A stretch of 64,000 bases of DNA. Source: Imbroritus primus. Lineage in GTDB: Bacteria > Pseudomonadota > Gammaproteobacteria > Burkholderiales > Burkholderiaceae. Of this stretch, positions 8,542 to 17,756 are shown in pieces (positions within the stretch are counted from its first letter, which is position 1; each line of letters starts with the position of its first letter). The translations under genes were made by a program, and so were the position numbers. The notes below the pieces were generated by a model, which did no database searches, was not told the DNA's origin, and saw only the letters and a list, made by a program, of their open reading frames with translations. The stretch spans positions 2,046,001-2,110,000 of the forward strand of contig NZ_OZ201293.1 of the NCBI RefSeq assembly GCF_964332355.1. The letters are read 5' to 3'.

Positions 8542-10080
8542 TTACTTGCGGCGTGAACCGAGAATGCTGCCGAGAATGCCGCGCACGATCTCACGGCCGA
8601 CGGTCGAGCCGATGGTGCGCGCCGCCGACTTGGCCAGCGCTTCGACTACCGAGTCGCCGCGGGCGCCGCCGCGCTTGGCCGTGCCCCCTTTGCTGCCGTT
8701 GCCACCATTGCCAAACACCGTCCCGGCAAGATCGCCCATCCAGCTGCCGCCTTCGGCTTCTCCGGCGGGTGCGTCGGCAGTGTTCCCACCCGCACTGCCA
8801 GCACCCGCCTGGGCACCGCGCAATTTTTCATAGGCGGACTCGCGGTCCAGCACTTTTTCGTAAACGCCAGCCACGAGCGAGCCTTGCTGCAGCGTTGCAC
8901 GTTCCGCGTCGGTAATCGGACCGATGCGGCTACCCGGCGCCACGATATAGGCGCGCTCGGTAATCTGCGGCCGGCCTTTTTCATCGAGCATCGACACCAA
9001 GGCCTCGCCCACACCGAGTTCGCCGATGGCGGTTTCGATATCGAGCTTGGGATTGGCGCGCATGGTCGTGGCGGCCACTTTCACGGCCTTCTGGTCGCGC
9101 GGCGTGAAGGCGCGCAGGGCATGCTGCACGCGGTTGCCGAGCTGGCCCAGCACCGTATCGGGAATATCGATCGGGTTCTGCGTGACGAAATACACGCCGA
9201 CACCCTTGGAGCGCACCAGCCGGACCACCTGCTCGATTTTCTCCAGCAGGGCCTTGGGCGCATCGTTGAACAGCAGGTGTGCCTCATCGAAGAAGAACAC
9301 CAGCTTGGGCTTGTCAGCATCGCCCACTTCCGGCAGCGACTCGAACAACTCGGCCAGCATCCAGAGCAAAAAGGTGGCGTACAGGCGTGGCGCATTCATC
9401 AGTTGATCGGCGGCGAGGATGTTGACGACACCCTGCCCGCCGACCTGCTGCATGAAGTCCTGGATATTGAGCATCGGCTCACCGAAGAACTGGTCGCCGC
9501 CCTGCGACTCCAGTGCCAGCAAGCCCCGCTGGATCGCGCCGATGCTGGCGGATGAGATATTGCCGTATTCGGTGGTGAACTGACTGGCGTTCTCGCCAAC
9601 GTACTGCAGCATGGCGCGCAGGTCCTTGGCATCGAGCAGCAGCAGGCCCCGGTCGTCAGCGATCTTGAATACCAGGTTCAGCACGCCGGTCTGCGTATCG
9701 TTCAGTTCCAGCATGCGCGACAGCATCAGCGGCCCCATGTCGGAGACCGTGGCCCGCACCGGATGCCCCTTCTTGCCAAACACGTCCCAGAATGTGACCG
9801 GGCACGCACCCCACACCGGCTCGGGCAGCCCTAGCTGCTCCAAACGGCCCTTCAGCTTGTCGCTCAACTGCCCGGCTTCGGCGATGCCCGACAGGTCGCC
9901 CTTCACGTCCGACACAAATACCGGCACGCCGATGCGCGAGAAGGCCTGGGCGAGCGCCTGAAGCGTCACCGTCTTGCCGGTACCGGTGGCGCCGGTGATC
10001 AACCCATGGCGGTTACCCATCTGTGGCAGCAGGAACAGTTCGTGTTCTGCATTCTTGGCAATCAGCAGGGGATCGGTCAT
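8542..10080 (-). CDS. DUF853 / HerA-like helicase domain ATPase
   Basis: A 512-aa protein like E. coli YjgR (DUF853, HerA/FtsK-type P-loop ATPase). Walker A is GATGTGKT near residue 30; Walker B is LVFFFDEAHLLF. The C-terminus contains a Gly/Ser/Lys-rich linker before a conserved tail (RTIGSTVGREIVRGILGSI). The start MTDPLLIAKN at 10080 is preceded by GAGGAA at good spacing. The frame stays open upstream through an imperfect 12-bp tandem repeat (10113-10143), which I treat as untranslated. The cellular role is not established. The gene is monocistronic and ends at a terminator. Confidence 0.88.
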   Translation of the reverse strand: MTDPLLIAKNAEHELFLLPQMGNRHGLITGATGTGKTVTLQALAQAFSRIGVPVFVSDVKGDLSGIAEAGQLSDKLKGRLEQLGLPEPVWGACPVTFWDVFGKKGHPVRATVSDMGPLMLSRMLELNDTQTGVLNLVFKIADDRGLLLLDAKDLRAMLQYVGENASQFTTEYGNISSASIGAIQRGLLALESQGGDQFFGEPMLNIQDFMQQVGGQGVVNILAADQLMNAPRLYATFLLWMLAELFESLPEVGDADKPKLVFFFDEAHLLFNDAPKALLEKIEQVVRLVRSKGVGVYFVTQNPIDIPDTVLGQLGNRVQHALRAFTPRDQKAVKVAATTMRANPKLDIETAIGELGVGEALVSMLDEKGRPQITERAYIVAPGSRIGPITDAERATLQQGSLVAGVYEKVLDRESAYEKLRGAQAGAGSAGGNTADAPAGEAEGGSWMGDLAGTVFGNGGNGSKGGTAKRGGARGDSVVEALAKSAARTIGSTVGREIVRGILGSILGSRRK

Positions 10081-10342
10081 GGGTTCCTCGTCAGGTAGAA
10101 AAGGGCCAGTGTCAGCGCCGACATCAGCGCCGACATCAGCGCCAGAATCAGCGCTGCGGTCAGACGCATCACAGCTGCGGACAGGTGCGGCCCGCATGAT
10201 AAAATGCCCGGCTGATTATAGCTCGCGCGCCTGACGTCCGATGTTTCGTCAATGCGTTCGCCAAAGCGCGCTGCCAGTACAACAAACGCCCCGATCCGGG
10301 GACGCCAACGAACACGACCAACACGCGCGCATCGGAGAAACT

Positions 10343-11068
10343 ATGGCCGGTCATTCCAAATGGGCCAATATCAAGCACAAGAAAGCTGCAGCTGACGCCA
10401 AGCGCGGCAAGATCTGGACCCGCCTGATCAAGGAAATCACGGTCGCCGCACGCCTCGGCGGCGCCGATGCCGACTCCAACCCGCGCCTGCGCCTGGCCAT
10501 GGACAAGGCGACTGACGCCAACATGCCCAAGGACAACATCCAGCGGGCCATCCAGCGCGGCGTCGGCGGCCTCGAAGGTGCCAACTACGAAGAAATCCGC
10601 TATGAAGGCTACGGCCTGGGCGGCGCGGCGGTGATCGTCGACTGCATGACCGACAACCGTACCCGCACCGTGGCGGAAGTGCGCCATGCCTTCTCCAAGA
10701 ACGGCGGCAACATGGGCACGGAAGGCTCCGTGGCCTTCATGTTCACGCATTGCGGCCAGTTCATCTTCGCCCCCGGTACGTCCGAGGATGCGCTGATGGA
10801 AGCCGCGCTCGAGGCCGGCGCGGAAGACGTGACCACCAGCGAAGACGGTTCGATCGAAGTCACTTGCGGCCCGCATGATTTCTCCGCCGTGAAGACTGCG
10901 CTCGAAGCCGCCGGTTTCAAGGCGGAAATGGCTGAAGTCACCATGAAGCCGCAAAACGAAGTCGCCCTGACCGGTGACGATGCGGTCAAGATGCAGAAAC
11001 TGCTCGACGCGCTCGAAAACCTCGACGACGTGCAGGATGTCTTCACCAATGCCCTGATCGACGAGTAA
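10343..11068 (+). CDS. yebC: YebC/PmpR-family protein
   Basis: A 241-aa cytoplasmic protein with the invariant N-terminus MAGHSKWANIKHKKAA and the core AAVIVDCMTDN. YebC/PmpR proteins were described as DNA-binding regulators, and some members are now linked to translation of hard-to-read sequences such as proline runs. The start is set by the conserved N-terminus and a GGAGAA ribosome site 5 bp upstream. Length is typical. About 100 bp downstream begins purD, possibly on the same transcript. Confidence 0.93.
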   Translation: MAGHSKWANIKHKKAAADAKRGKIWTRLIKEITVAARLGGADADSNPRLRLAMDKATDANMPKDNIQRAIQRGVGGLEGANYEEIRYEGYGLGGAAVIVDCMTDNRTRTVAEVRHAFSKNGGNMGTEGSVAFMFTHCGQFIFAPGTSEDALMEAALEAGAEDVTTSEDGSIEVTCGPHDFSAVKTALEAAGFKAEMAEVTMKPQNEVALTGDDAVKMQKLLDALENLDDVQDVFTNALIDE

Positions 11069-11170
11069 GGCTGGGCATTACGGTTACCTGGCCCCCCGGC
11101 GATCGCAGATGATCGGTATTAGCGAAAGGAACGGTCCGGCCGTTCTCCAAAGTTTCTCTTTCTGGCGCAC

Positions 11171-12442
11171 ATGATGAAAGTATTGGTAGTTGGTTCTGGC
11201 GGACGTGAACATGCCCTGGCATGGAAGCTGGCGCAGTCTCCCCGTATCCAGATGGTGTACGTGGCCCCCGGCAACGGCGGCACGGCCCTCGACAAGCGGC
11301 TGCAGAACGTGCCGATTACTGACCTCGATGTGCTCGTCGCCTTCGCCAAGCGGGAGAATGTGCACTTCACCGTGGTCGGCCCGGAGGCCCCGCTGGCCGC
11401 AGGCATCGTCGACCGCTTCCGCGCCGAAGGCCTGAAGATTTTTGGCCCCACGCAGGCTGCCGCGCAGCTCGAAAGCTCCAAGGATTTCGCCAAGGCCTTC
11501 ATGCACCGCCACGGCATTCCGACCGCGGCTTACCAGACCTTCACCTCCGCGCCCGAGGCCCATGCCTACATCGATGCGCAGGGCGCACCGATCGTCATCA
11601 AGGCCGACGGCCTGGCCGCCGGCAAGGGCGTGGTCGTTGCCATGACGCTCGACGAAGCGCACCGCGCCGTCGACATGATGCTGGCCGACAACCAGTTCGG
11701 CAGCGCCGGCGCACGCGTGGTCATCGAGGAATTCCTGCAGGGCGAGGAAGCCAGCTTCATCGTCATGTGCGATGGCAAGAACGTACTCGCCCTGGCGACC
11801 AGCCAGGACCACAAGCGCCTGCTCGACGGCGATGCCGGCCCCAATACCGGCGGCATGGGTGCCTACTCGCCCGCCCCCGTGGTCACGCCCGCGCTGCATG
11901 CGCGCGTGCTGCGCGAGATCATCCTGCCGACCGTGCGCGGCATGGAAAAGGACGGCATCGTCTATACCGGCTTCCTGTACGCCGGCCTGATGATCGACGC
12001 CGACGGCAATCCCAAGACCCTCGAATTCAACTGCCGCATGGGCGATCCGGAAACGCAGCCGATCATGGCGCGCCTCAAGACCGACCTGTTCGACGTGATG
12101 GAACACGCGGTCAACGGCAGGCTCGACCAGGTCGAACTCGACTGGGACCGCCGCACGGCGCTCGGCGTGGTCATGGCCGCGCACGGCTATCCCGATGCGC
12201 CGCGCAAGGGCGATGTCATTACCGGCATTCCTGCCGAGACGGATGACAGCGTGACCTTCCACGCAGGCACGACGCTGCAGGACGGCGTGCTGAGTGCGAA
12301 CGGCGGCCGAGTGCTATGCGTGGTCGGCCTGGCCGACACGGTCAAGGCGGCACAGCGCGCGGCCTACACCGCCGTGCAGCACATCCATTTCGACGGCATG
12401 CAGTACCGCAGCGATATCGGCTATCGCGCCGTGCGGCACTGA
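11171..12442 (+). CDS. purD: Phosphoribosylamine-glycine ligase (GAR synthetase)
   Basis: Second step of purine synthesis: ATP-dependent joining of glycine to phosphoribosylamine. The 423-aa protein begins MMKVLVVGSGGREHALAWKL, the family N-terminus; the second Met is an equally possible start. The ATP-grasp features IVIKADGLAAGKGVVVA and EFNCRMGDPETQ (metal-binding end of the active site) are intact. The gene lies 25 bp before hemF on the same strand. Confidence 0.95.
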   Translation: MMKVLVVGSGGREHALAWKLAQSPRIQMVYVAPGNGGTALDKRLQNVPITDLDVLVAFAKRENVHFTVVGPEAPLAAGIVDRFRAEGLKIFGPTQAAAQLESSKDFAKAFMHRHGIPTAAYQTFTSAPEAHAYIDAQGAPIVIKADGLAAGKGVVVAMTLDEAHRAVDMMLADNQFGSAGARVVIEEFLQGEEASFIVMCDGKNVLALATSQDHKRLLDGDAGPNTGGMGAYSPAPVVTPALHARVLREIILPTVRGMEKDGIVYTGFLYAGLMIDADGNPKTLEFNCRMGDPETQPIMARLKTDLFDVMEHAVNGRLDQVELDWDRRTALGVVMAAHGYPDAPRKGDVITGIPAETDDSVTFHAGTTLQDGVLSANGGRVLCVVGLADTVKAAQRAAYTAVQHIHFDGMQYRSDIGYRAVRH

Positions 12443-12467
12443 CCTTCGGCCGAACGCGCAGATCACC

Positions 12468-13409
12468 GTGGATAACACCGTGCCAGAGAACCCCGCCAGC
12501 GTCGACACCGCAGCTGTCCGCCAGTACCTGATGGGTCTGCAGGACCGCATCGTCGCGGCTCTCGAAGCCGCCGACGGCAAGCCTTTTCTCACCGATGCGT
12601 GGGAAAAACCGGCCCACGAGCGCCTGCAGGGCAACGGCCGCAGCCGCATCCTCGAGGACGGCAACGTACTCGAACGCGGCGGCGTCGGCTTCTCGCATGT
12701 CACCGGCAACACCCTGCCGCCCTCGGCCACGGCCGCCCGCCCGGAACTCGCCGGCCGCAGCTTCGAGGCCATGGGCGTCTCGCTCGTCTTTCATCCGCGC
12801 AACCCCTACGTGCCGACCGTGCACATGAACGTGCGCTGCTTCATCGCCGTCAAGTCCGGTGCGGAACCGGTATGGTGGTTCGGCGGCGGCATGGACCTGA
12901 CGCCGTACTACGGCAATGCCGACGACTGCCGGCATTTCCACCAGACCTGCAAGGACGCCCTCGCCCCGCATGGCGCCGACCTGTATCCGCGCTTCAAGAC
13001 GTGGTGCGACGAGTACTTCTTCCTCAAGCACCGCAACGAAGCGCGCGGCATCGGCGGCATCTTCTTCGATGACTTCCATGCCCTCGGTTTCGATGGCAGT
13101 TTTGCCATGATGCGTTCGGTCGGCGATGCCTTCCTCGATGCCTACCTGCCGATCCTGCAGGCGCGGCGCGACACGCCCTACGGCGAACGCGAACGCGACT
13201 TCCAGGCCTACCGCCGCGGCCGCTATGTCGAATTCAACCTGGTGTTCGACCGTGGCACGCTGTTCGGCCTGCAATCCGGCGGACGGACGGAATCGATCCT
13301 CATGTCAATGCCGCCGATCGTGAAATGGCGCTATGACTGGCATCCCGAGCCCGGCTCGCCGGAAGCTGCGTTGACCACCGCTTTTCTCCCGGCGCGCGAC
13401 TGGGTATGA
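12468..13409 (+). CDS. hemF: Oxygen-dependent coproporphyrinogen III oxidase
   Basis: Oxidative decarboxylation of coproporphyrinogen III in heme synthesis, using O2. The family signatures PTVHMNVRCF, WWFGGGMDLTPYY and RGIGGIFFDDF are all present. I place the start at GTG 12468, since homology begins at AAVRQYLMGLQD and the only downstream ATG (12531) would remove part of it. This gives 313 aa, slightly longer than E. coli HemF (299). A GTG at 12480 is also possible. The stop overlaps the nadD start by 4 bp (ATGA), so the two are translationally coupled. Confidence 0.94.
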   Translation: MDNTVPENPASVDTAAVRQYLMGLQDRIVAALEAADGKPFLTDAWEKPAHERLQGNGRSRILEDGNVLERGGVGFSHVTGNTLPPSATAARPELAGRSFEAMGVSLVFHPRNPYVPTVHMNVRCFIAVKSGAEPVWWFGGGMDLTPYYGNADDCRHFHQTCKDALAPHGADLYPRFKTWCDEYFFLKHRNEARGIGGIFFDDFHALGFDGSFAMMRSVGDAFLDAYLPILQARRDTPYGERERDFQAYRRGRYVEFNLVFDRGTLFGLQSGGRTESILMSMPPIVKWRYDWHPEPGSPEAALTTAFLPARDWV

Positions 13410-14110
13410 CAGCGCCCGCTGCGCCCCGGCCGCTCCGCCTCGGCATCCTGGGCGGCACCTTCGACCCGCCGCACCAGGGCCACGTCGCGCTTGCCCGGCT
13501 GTGCGTCGCGCATCTGGGGCTCGACGAACTGCTGTGGATTCCCACCGGCATGTCGTGGCAGAAAGCCGCCGACATCACGCCTGCCCGGCATCGTCTGGCC
13601 ATGACCGAACTCGCGGCCGCGACCATGCAGGACGTATCCGCGCGCGTGCGGGTCAGCCGCATGGAAGTCGACCGCGACGGTCCCAGCTATACCATCGACA
13701 CCGTGCGCGAACTGCGCCGGCAGGTCGGCCCCGAAACCTCCATTGCCTGGCTGATGGGCGCCGACCAGCTGCTCGGCCTGCACAGTTGGCATGGCTGGCA
13801 GGAACTGTTCAGCGCAGTCCATCTGTGCGTGGCGACCCGGCCGGGTTTCGACCTGCATGCGCTACGTCCGGAGGTCCAGCAAGAGCTCGACCGGCGCATC
13901 GCCCCGACAGCCTTGATACAATCCACCCCCTCCGGCCATATGTGGCTCGACCAGACACTGGCCGTCGACCTGTCTTCCACCGAACTGCGCCGGCGCCTGG
14001 CGCATGGTGGGGCCTATGGCGAAAGCGCCGACGATTTGCTCCCTGCCGGCGTCGCAGGCTATATTCAACAACATCGCCTGTACCGCCCGGTGCAGCACCC
14101 AACCGACTGA
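13406..14110 (+). CDS. nadD: Nicotinate-nucleotide adenylyltransferase
   Basis: Forms deamido-NAD from nicotinate mononucleotide and ATP. The nucleotidyltransferase motif GGTFDPPHQGH lies near residues 16-26, and the C-terminal ISSTxxR-type motif appears as LSSTELRRRL. Length 234 aa is slightly longer than usual (about 215), because of a short N-terminal Ala/Pro stretch. The start overlaps the hemF stop. The nadD-rsfS-rlmH order is widely conserved in proteobacteria. Confidence 0.95.
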   Translation: MTAPAAPRPLRLGILGGTFDPPHQGHVALARLCVAHLGLDELLWIPTGMSWQKAADITPARHRLAMTELAAATMQDVSARVRVSRMEVDRDGPSYTIDTVRELRRQVGPETSIAWLMGADQLLGLHSWHGWQELFSAVHLCVATRPGFDLHALRPEVQQELDRRIAPTALIQSTPSGHMWLDQTLAVDLSSTELRRRLAHGGAYGESADDLLPAGVAGYIQQHRLYRPVQHPTD

Positions 14111-14118
14111 ATCCGCCC

Positions 14119-14820
14119 ATGGACATCCGCAAACTGCAACGCCTGATCGTCGACGCTCTTGAAGACGTCAAGGGACAGGACATCAAGGTGTACAACACCA
14201 CGCACCTGACCGAACTGTTCGATCGCGTCATCATCGCCAGCGGCACGTCGAACCGCCAGACCAAGGCACTCGCCAGTTCCGTGCGCGATGCCGTGAAGAA
14301 CGCGGGCGGCGACATCATCGCCGTGGAAGGCACAGAAACCGGCGAATGGGTGTTGGTGGACTGTGGCGACGCCGTGGTGCACATCCTGCAGCCGCAGCTG
14401 CGCCTGTACTACAACCTCGAGGAAATCTGGGGTGACAAGCCGGTGCGCATCAAGCTCGGCGGCACGGCCAAGGGTCTGCCGAAGGCCAGCGAAGCCGACG
14501 ACGACGGCAGCGAGGAAGACAATGCCCGCAAGCCGCTGACCACGCGCCGCACGACCGCTCGCCCGGCAATGGCCCGGCTGCCGGAAGGCATGGCCGAGTT
14601 TTCCGAGCCGATGGGCCGCGAAAGCGATGCGCCCGCCAAGCCGGCCCGCAAGACCGCGCCGCGCACTGGCGCCGCAGGCAACACCCCGGCACGCAAGACG
14701 ACCGCACGCAAGACCGTGGCTGGCAAGACCGCTGCCAGCAAGTCGCCGGCCCGCAAGACGACCGTGCGCGTCACGTCCGCCGCCCCGGCAGCCCGCAAGC
14801 GGACCACCCGCAGCGCCTGA
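14119..14820 (+). CDS. rsfS: Ribosomal silencing factor RsfS with a long basic tail
   Basis: RsfS (YbeB/Iojap) binds ribosomal protein uL14 and blocks subunit joining when nutrients are short. Residues 1-115 form the complete domain (LQRLIVDALEDVKGQDI, LYYNLEEIWG). After that, about 115 further residues form an acidic stretch (DDDGSEEDN) and then a histone-H1-like tail built of Ala, Lys, Arg and Thr with repeated ARKT units. Typical RsfS proteins have 105-130 residues. The ATG at 14119 follows the nadD stop by 8 bp. The tail should be disordered and could bind rRNA or DNA, which is inference. Confidence 0.92.
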   Translation: MDIRKLQRLIVDALEDVKGQDIKVYNTTHLTELFDRVIIASGTSNRQTKALASSVRDAVKNAGGDIIAVEGTETGEWVLVDCGDAVVHILQPQLRLYYNLEEIWGDKPVRIKLGGTAKGLPKASEADDDGSEEDNARKPLTTRRTTARPAMARLPEGMAEFSEPMGRESDAPAKPARKTAPRTGAAGNTPARKTTARKTVAGKTAASKSPARKTTVRVTSAAPAARKRTTRSA

Positions 14821-14838
14821 TCGCGCCTGACCCGCACG

Positions 14839-15309
14839 ATGCAGTTGCTGATCGTCGCCGTCGGCCACAAGATGCCGACGTGGATCGAACAGGGTTTCGA
14901 CGAGTATGCCAAGCGCATGCCGCCGGAACTGCGCATCGTGCTCAAGGAAATCCGTCCCGAGCAGCGCTCCTCCAGCCGCACCGCCGCCACGGTGATGCAG
15001 CTGGAAGCGGCGCGCATCGAAGCCGCCCTGCCGAAACAGTGCCGCATCATCGCACTCGACGAGCGCGGCAAGGACTGGTCAACTGTACAGCTGGCCGACG
15101 CATTGACCGGCTGGCAACGGGAAGGCGGCGATGTCGCGCTGCTGATCGGCGGCGCGGACGGACTCGACCCCGCGCTGAAACAACGTGCCGACATGCTGCT
15201 GCGCGTATCCAGCCTGACGCTGCCCCACGGCATGGTGCGCGTGCTGCTGGCCGAACAGCTCTACCGCGCATGGTCCATCACGCGCAACCACCCCTATCAC
15301 CGCGTGTAA
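14839..15309 (+). CDS. rlmH: 23S rRNA pseudouridine-1915 N3-methyltransferase
   Basis: SPOUT-class methyltransferase that modifies pseudouridine 1915 of helix 69 in 23S rRNA. The SAM-binding knot motif LLIGGADGLDP and the C-terminal AEQLYRAWSITRNHPYHR are intact. Length 156 aa is exactly the family size. The start MQLLIVAVGHKMPTW is the conserved N-terminus, 18 bp after rsfS, in the usual order. Confidence 0.96.
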   Translation: MQLLIVAVGHKMPTWIEQGFDEYAKRMPPELRIVLKEIRPEQRSSSRTAATVMQLEAARIEAALPKQCRIIALDERGKDWSTVQLADALTGWQREGGDVALLIGGADGLDPALKQRADMLLRVSSLTLPHGMVRVLLAEQLYRAWSITRNHPYHRV

Positions 15310-15328
15310 TCACGCGCCCCGCCCGGCC

Positions 15329-15937
15329 ATGAGCGACATGATCTACCTCGCCTCGCAAAGTCCGCGCCGCCAGGAACTGCTGCGCCAGATCGGCGTCCGT
15401 TTCGAACTGCTGCTGCCCGATGCCGACGAGGATGCGGAAGCGCTGGAGGCCGTGCTACCCGGCGAGTCCGCCGAGCAGTATGTGCAGCGTGTCTGCCGAC
15501 TCAAGGCCGAAGCGGCATGCATGCGCCTGCAACGCCGCGCCCTGCCGCCCGCCCCGCTGCTCACCTCCGACACGACGGTCGCGCTCGACCATCACATCCT
15601 CGGCAAACCCGCCGACGCGGCTGACGCCATGCGTATCCTGCGGCAGCTCGCCGGACGCACACACCAAGTCCTGACCGCCGTCGCCGTGGTCGATACCGCA
15701 GGGCACATGCACGCCGCGCTCTCCATCTCGGACGTGACCTTCGCCCCGCTCGACGACGCTGCCATCGCGCGCTACGTCGCTTCCGGCGAGCCTTTCGGCA
15801 AGGCCGGCGCCTATGGCATCCAGGGCCGTGCTGCGGGATTTACCGAACGGATCGCCGGCAGCTATTCAGGTATCATGGGCTTGCCATTGTTCGAAACTAC
15901 GCGTCTGCTCGGGCTTTCGGGCGTCCATTGCCAATAG
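15329..15937 (+). CDS. maf: Maf-family nucleoside triphosphate pyrophosphatase
   Basis: House-cleaning enzyme that hydrolyses dTTP/UTP or modified nucleotides to monophosphates. The signature LASQSPRRQELL is at the N-terminus. The central LLTSDTTVALDHHILGKP carries the catalytic Asp, and the C-terminal segment YSGIMGLPLFET is typical of the YhdE subgroup. 202 aa. It follows rlmH by 19 bp and precedes rng, an arrangement common in Burkholderiales, where maf and rng are often cotranscribed. Confidence 0.93.
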   Translation: MSDMIYLASQSPRRQELLRQIGVRFELLLPDADEDAEALEAVLPGESAEQYVQRVCRLKAEAACMRLQRRALPPAPLLTSDTTVALDHHILGKPADAADAMRILRQLAGRTHQVLTAVAVVDTAGHMHAALSISDVTFAPLDDAAIARYVASGEPFGKAGAYGIQGRAAGFTERIAGSYSGIMGLPLFETTRLLGLSGVHCQ

Positions 15938-16051
15938 GAGAGGCGATCCGCATAAAGTGACCGTTCCGGCCTGCAATGCAGGGCAACACGCCTCGCGCAC
16001 ATGCAGCAGGTTTTCCGGACCCCGATCGCCGTCCGTACATCATCCGTCCTC

Positions 16052-17518
16052 ATGTCCGAAGATATCCTCGTCAATATCACGCCGCAGGAAACCCGTGTCG
16101 CCATCGTCCAGCAGGCGGCCGTGCAGGAGCTCCATGTCGAACGCACGCTGACGCGCGGACTGGTGGGTAACCTGTATCTCGGCAAGGTCGTGCGTGTCCT
16201 GCCCGGCATGCAGTCCGCCTTCATCGACATTGGCCTGGAACGCGCGGCATTTCTCCATGTCGCCGACATCTGGCAGCCGCGCGATAGCGCGCAAGGCACC
16301 CAGGCGCCGCAGGTCCCCATCGAGAAAATCCTGTTCGAAGGACAGGCGCTGACCGTGCAGGTCATCAAGGATCCCATCGGCACCAAGGGTGCCCGCCTGT
16401 CCACGCAGGTCAGCATTGCCGGACGCACGCTGGTCTACCTGCCGCAGGATCCGCATATCGGCATTTCGCAGAAGATCGAGAGCGAAGCCGGCCGCGAACA
16501 TCTGCGCCAGCGCCTGCAGAACCTGATTCCTACCGACGAGCGTGGTGGCTTTATCGTGCGTACCATCGCCGAGGAAGCCAGCGACGAGGAGCTGGCCAAC
16601 GACGTGGCCTACCTGCGCAAGATCTGGGGCACCATCCGCCACAACGCCACCACGCTGCCGGCACCGAGCCTGCTGTTCCAGGACCTGAACCTCGCCCAGC
16701 GCGTGCTGCGCGACTTCGTCAACGACAGCACCTCGTCCATCCAGATCGACTCGCGCGAAAACTTCCAGATGCTGGTCGAATTCGCCGTCGAGTACACCCC
16801 GGCCGTGCTGCCGCGGCTGATGCACTACACCGGCGAACGCCCCATCTTCGACCTGTACAACATCGACACCGAAATCGAACGCGCGCTGTCGCGGCGCGTG
16901 GACCTCAAGTCCGGCGGTTACCTGATGATCGACCAGACCGAGGCGATGACCACCATCGACGTCAATACCGGTGGCTACGTCGGCGCCCGCAATTTTGACG
17001 ACACCATCTTCAAGACCAATCTCGAAGCCGCGCACTCCATCGCCCGGCAGCTGCGCCTGCGCAATCTCGGCGGCATCATCATCATCGATTTCATCGACAT
17101 GGAGAATGCCGATCACCGCGAAGCGGTGCTCAACGAACTCAAGCGCGCCCTGCAGCGCGACCGCACGCGCATCACCGTCAACACCTTCTCGCAACTCGGC
17201 CTGGTGGAAATGACGCGCAAGCGCACGCGCGAATCGCTGGCCCACGTGCTGTGCGAACAGTGCCCGGTATGCCACGGCAAGGGCCAGGTCAAGACCCCGC
17301 GCACCGTCAGCTACGAGATCCTGCGCGAGATCATGCGCGAGTCGCGCCAGTTCAATCCGCGCGAGTTCCGCATCCTCGCCTCGCAGAGCGTCATCGACGT
17401 GCTGCTCGAAGAAGAGAGCCAGCACCTCGCCATGCTCGGCGATTTCATCGGCAAGCCGATCTCGCTGCAGGTCGAATCGACGTTCTATCAGGAACAGTAC
17501 GACATCATCCTGATGTGA
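16052..17518 (+). CDS. rng: Ribonuclease G
   Basis: Endoribonuclease of the RNase E/G family that matures the 5' end of 16S rRNA and degrades mRNA. The start MSEDILVNITPQETRVAIV is the family N-terminus. An S1 domain (near residues 38-120) is followed by the DNase I-like domain with the catalytic motif TIDVNTGG and then IIIIDFIDM. The Zn-link CEQCPVCHGKG contains the CPxC pair needed for dimer formation. At 488 aa it has no long C-terminal scaffold, which marks it as RNase G and not RNase E. Confidence 0.95.
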   Translation: MSEDILVNITPQETRVAIVQQAAVQELHVERTLTRGLVGNLYLGKVVRVLPGMQSAFIDIGLERAAFLHVADIWQPRDSAQGTQAPQVPIEKILFEGQALTVQVIKDPIGTKGARLSTQVSIAGRTLVYLPQDPHIGISQKIESEAGREHLRQRLQNLIPTDERGGFIVRTIAEEASDEELANDVAYLRKIWGTIRHNATTLPAPSLLFQDLNLAQRVLRDFVNDSTSSIQIDSRENFQMLVEFAVEYTPAVLPRLMHYTGERPIFDLYNIDTEIERALSRRVDLKSGGYLMIDQTEAMTTIDVNTGGYVGARNFDDTIFKTNLEAAHSIARQLRLRNLGGIIIIDFIDMENADHREAVLNELKRALQRDRTRITVNTFSQLGLVEMTRKRTRESLAHVLCEQCPVCHGKGQVKTPRTVSYEILREIMRESRQFNPREFRILASQSVIDVLLEEESQHLAMLGDFIGKPISLQVESTFYQEQYDIILM

Positions 17519-17756
17519 CGTGGCATTTGCATCACCTGCTGCATCCCCCTACCACGCCGGGCGTCGCGCTTTCCGGGCCAGGTCGGCCCGCCCCAGGCGG
17601 CTCGATGTCGAGGAGATGGCCTGGCAGAGCCCGGTACGTTCCCTGTGCGCCTTGCGATTATTCGGTGTTTGTTTGATCTGATCGGTATCACCTGCCACGC
17701 AGCGTGACTAAGCTTTCCTGTGCAGTCTTCATTGATGACATTCACAGGAGGGATTC

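Noticed and set aside
10113..10143. 12-bp tandem repeat (CAGCGCCGACAT, two full copies and a partial one)
   Set aside because: Very short and in the leader of the ATPase gene; no sign of a functional or mobile repeat.
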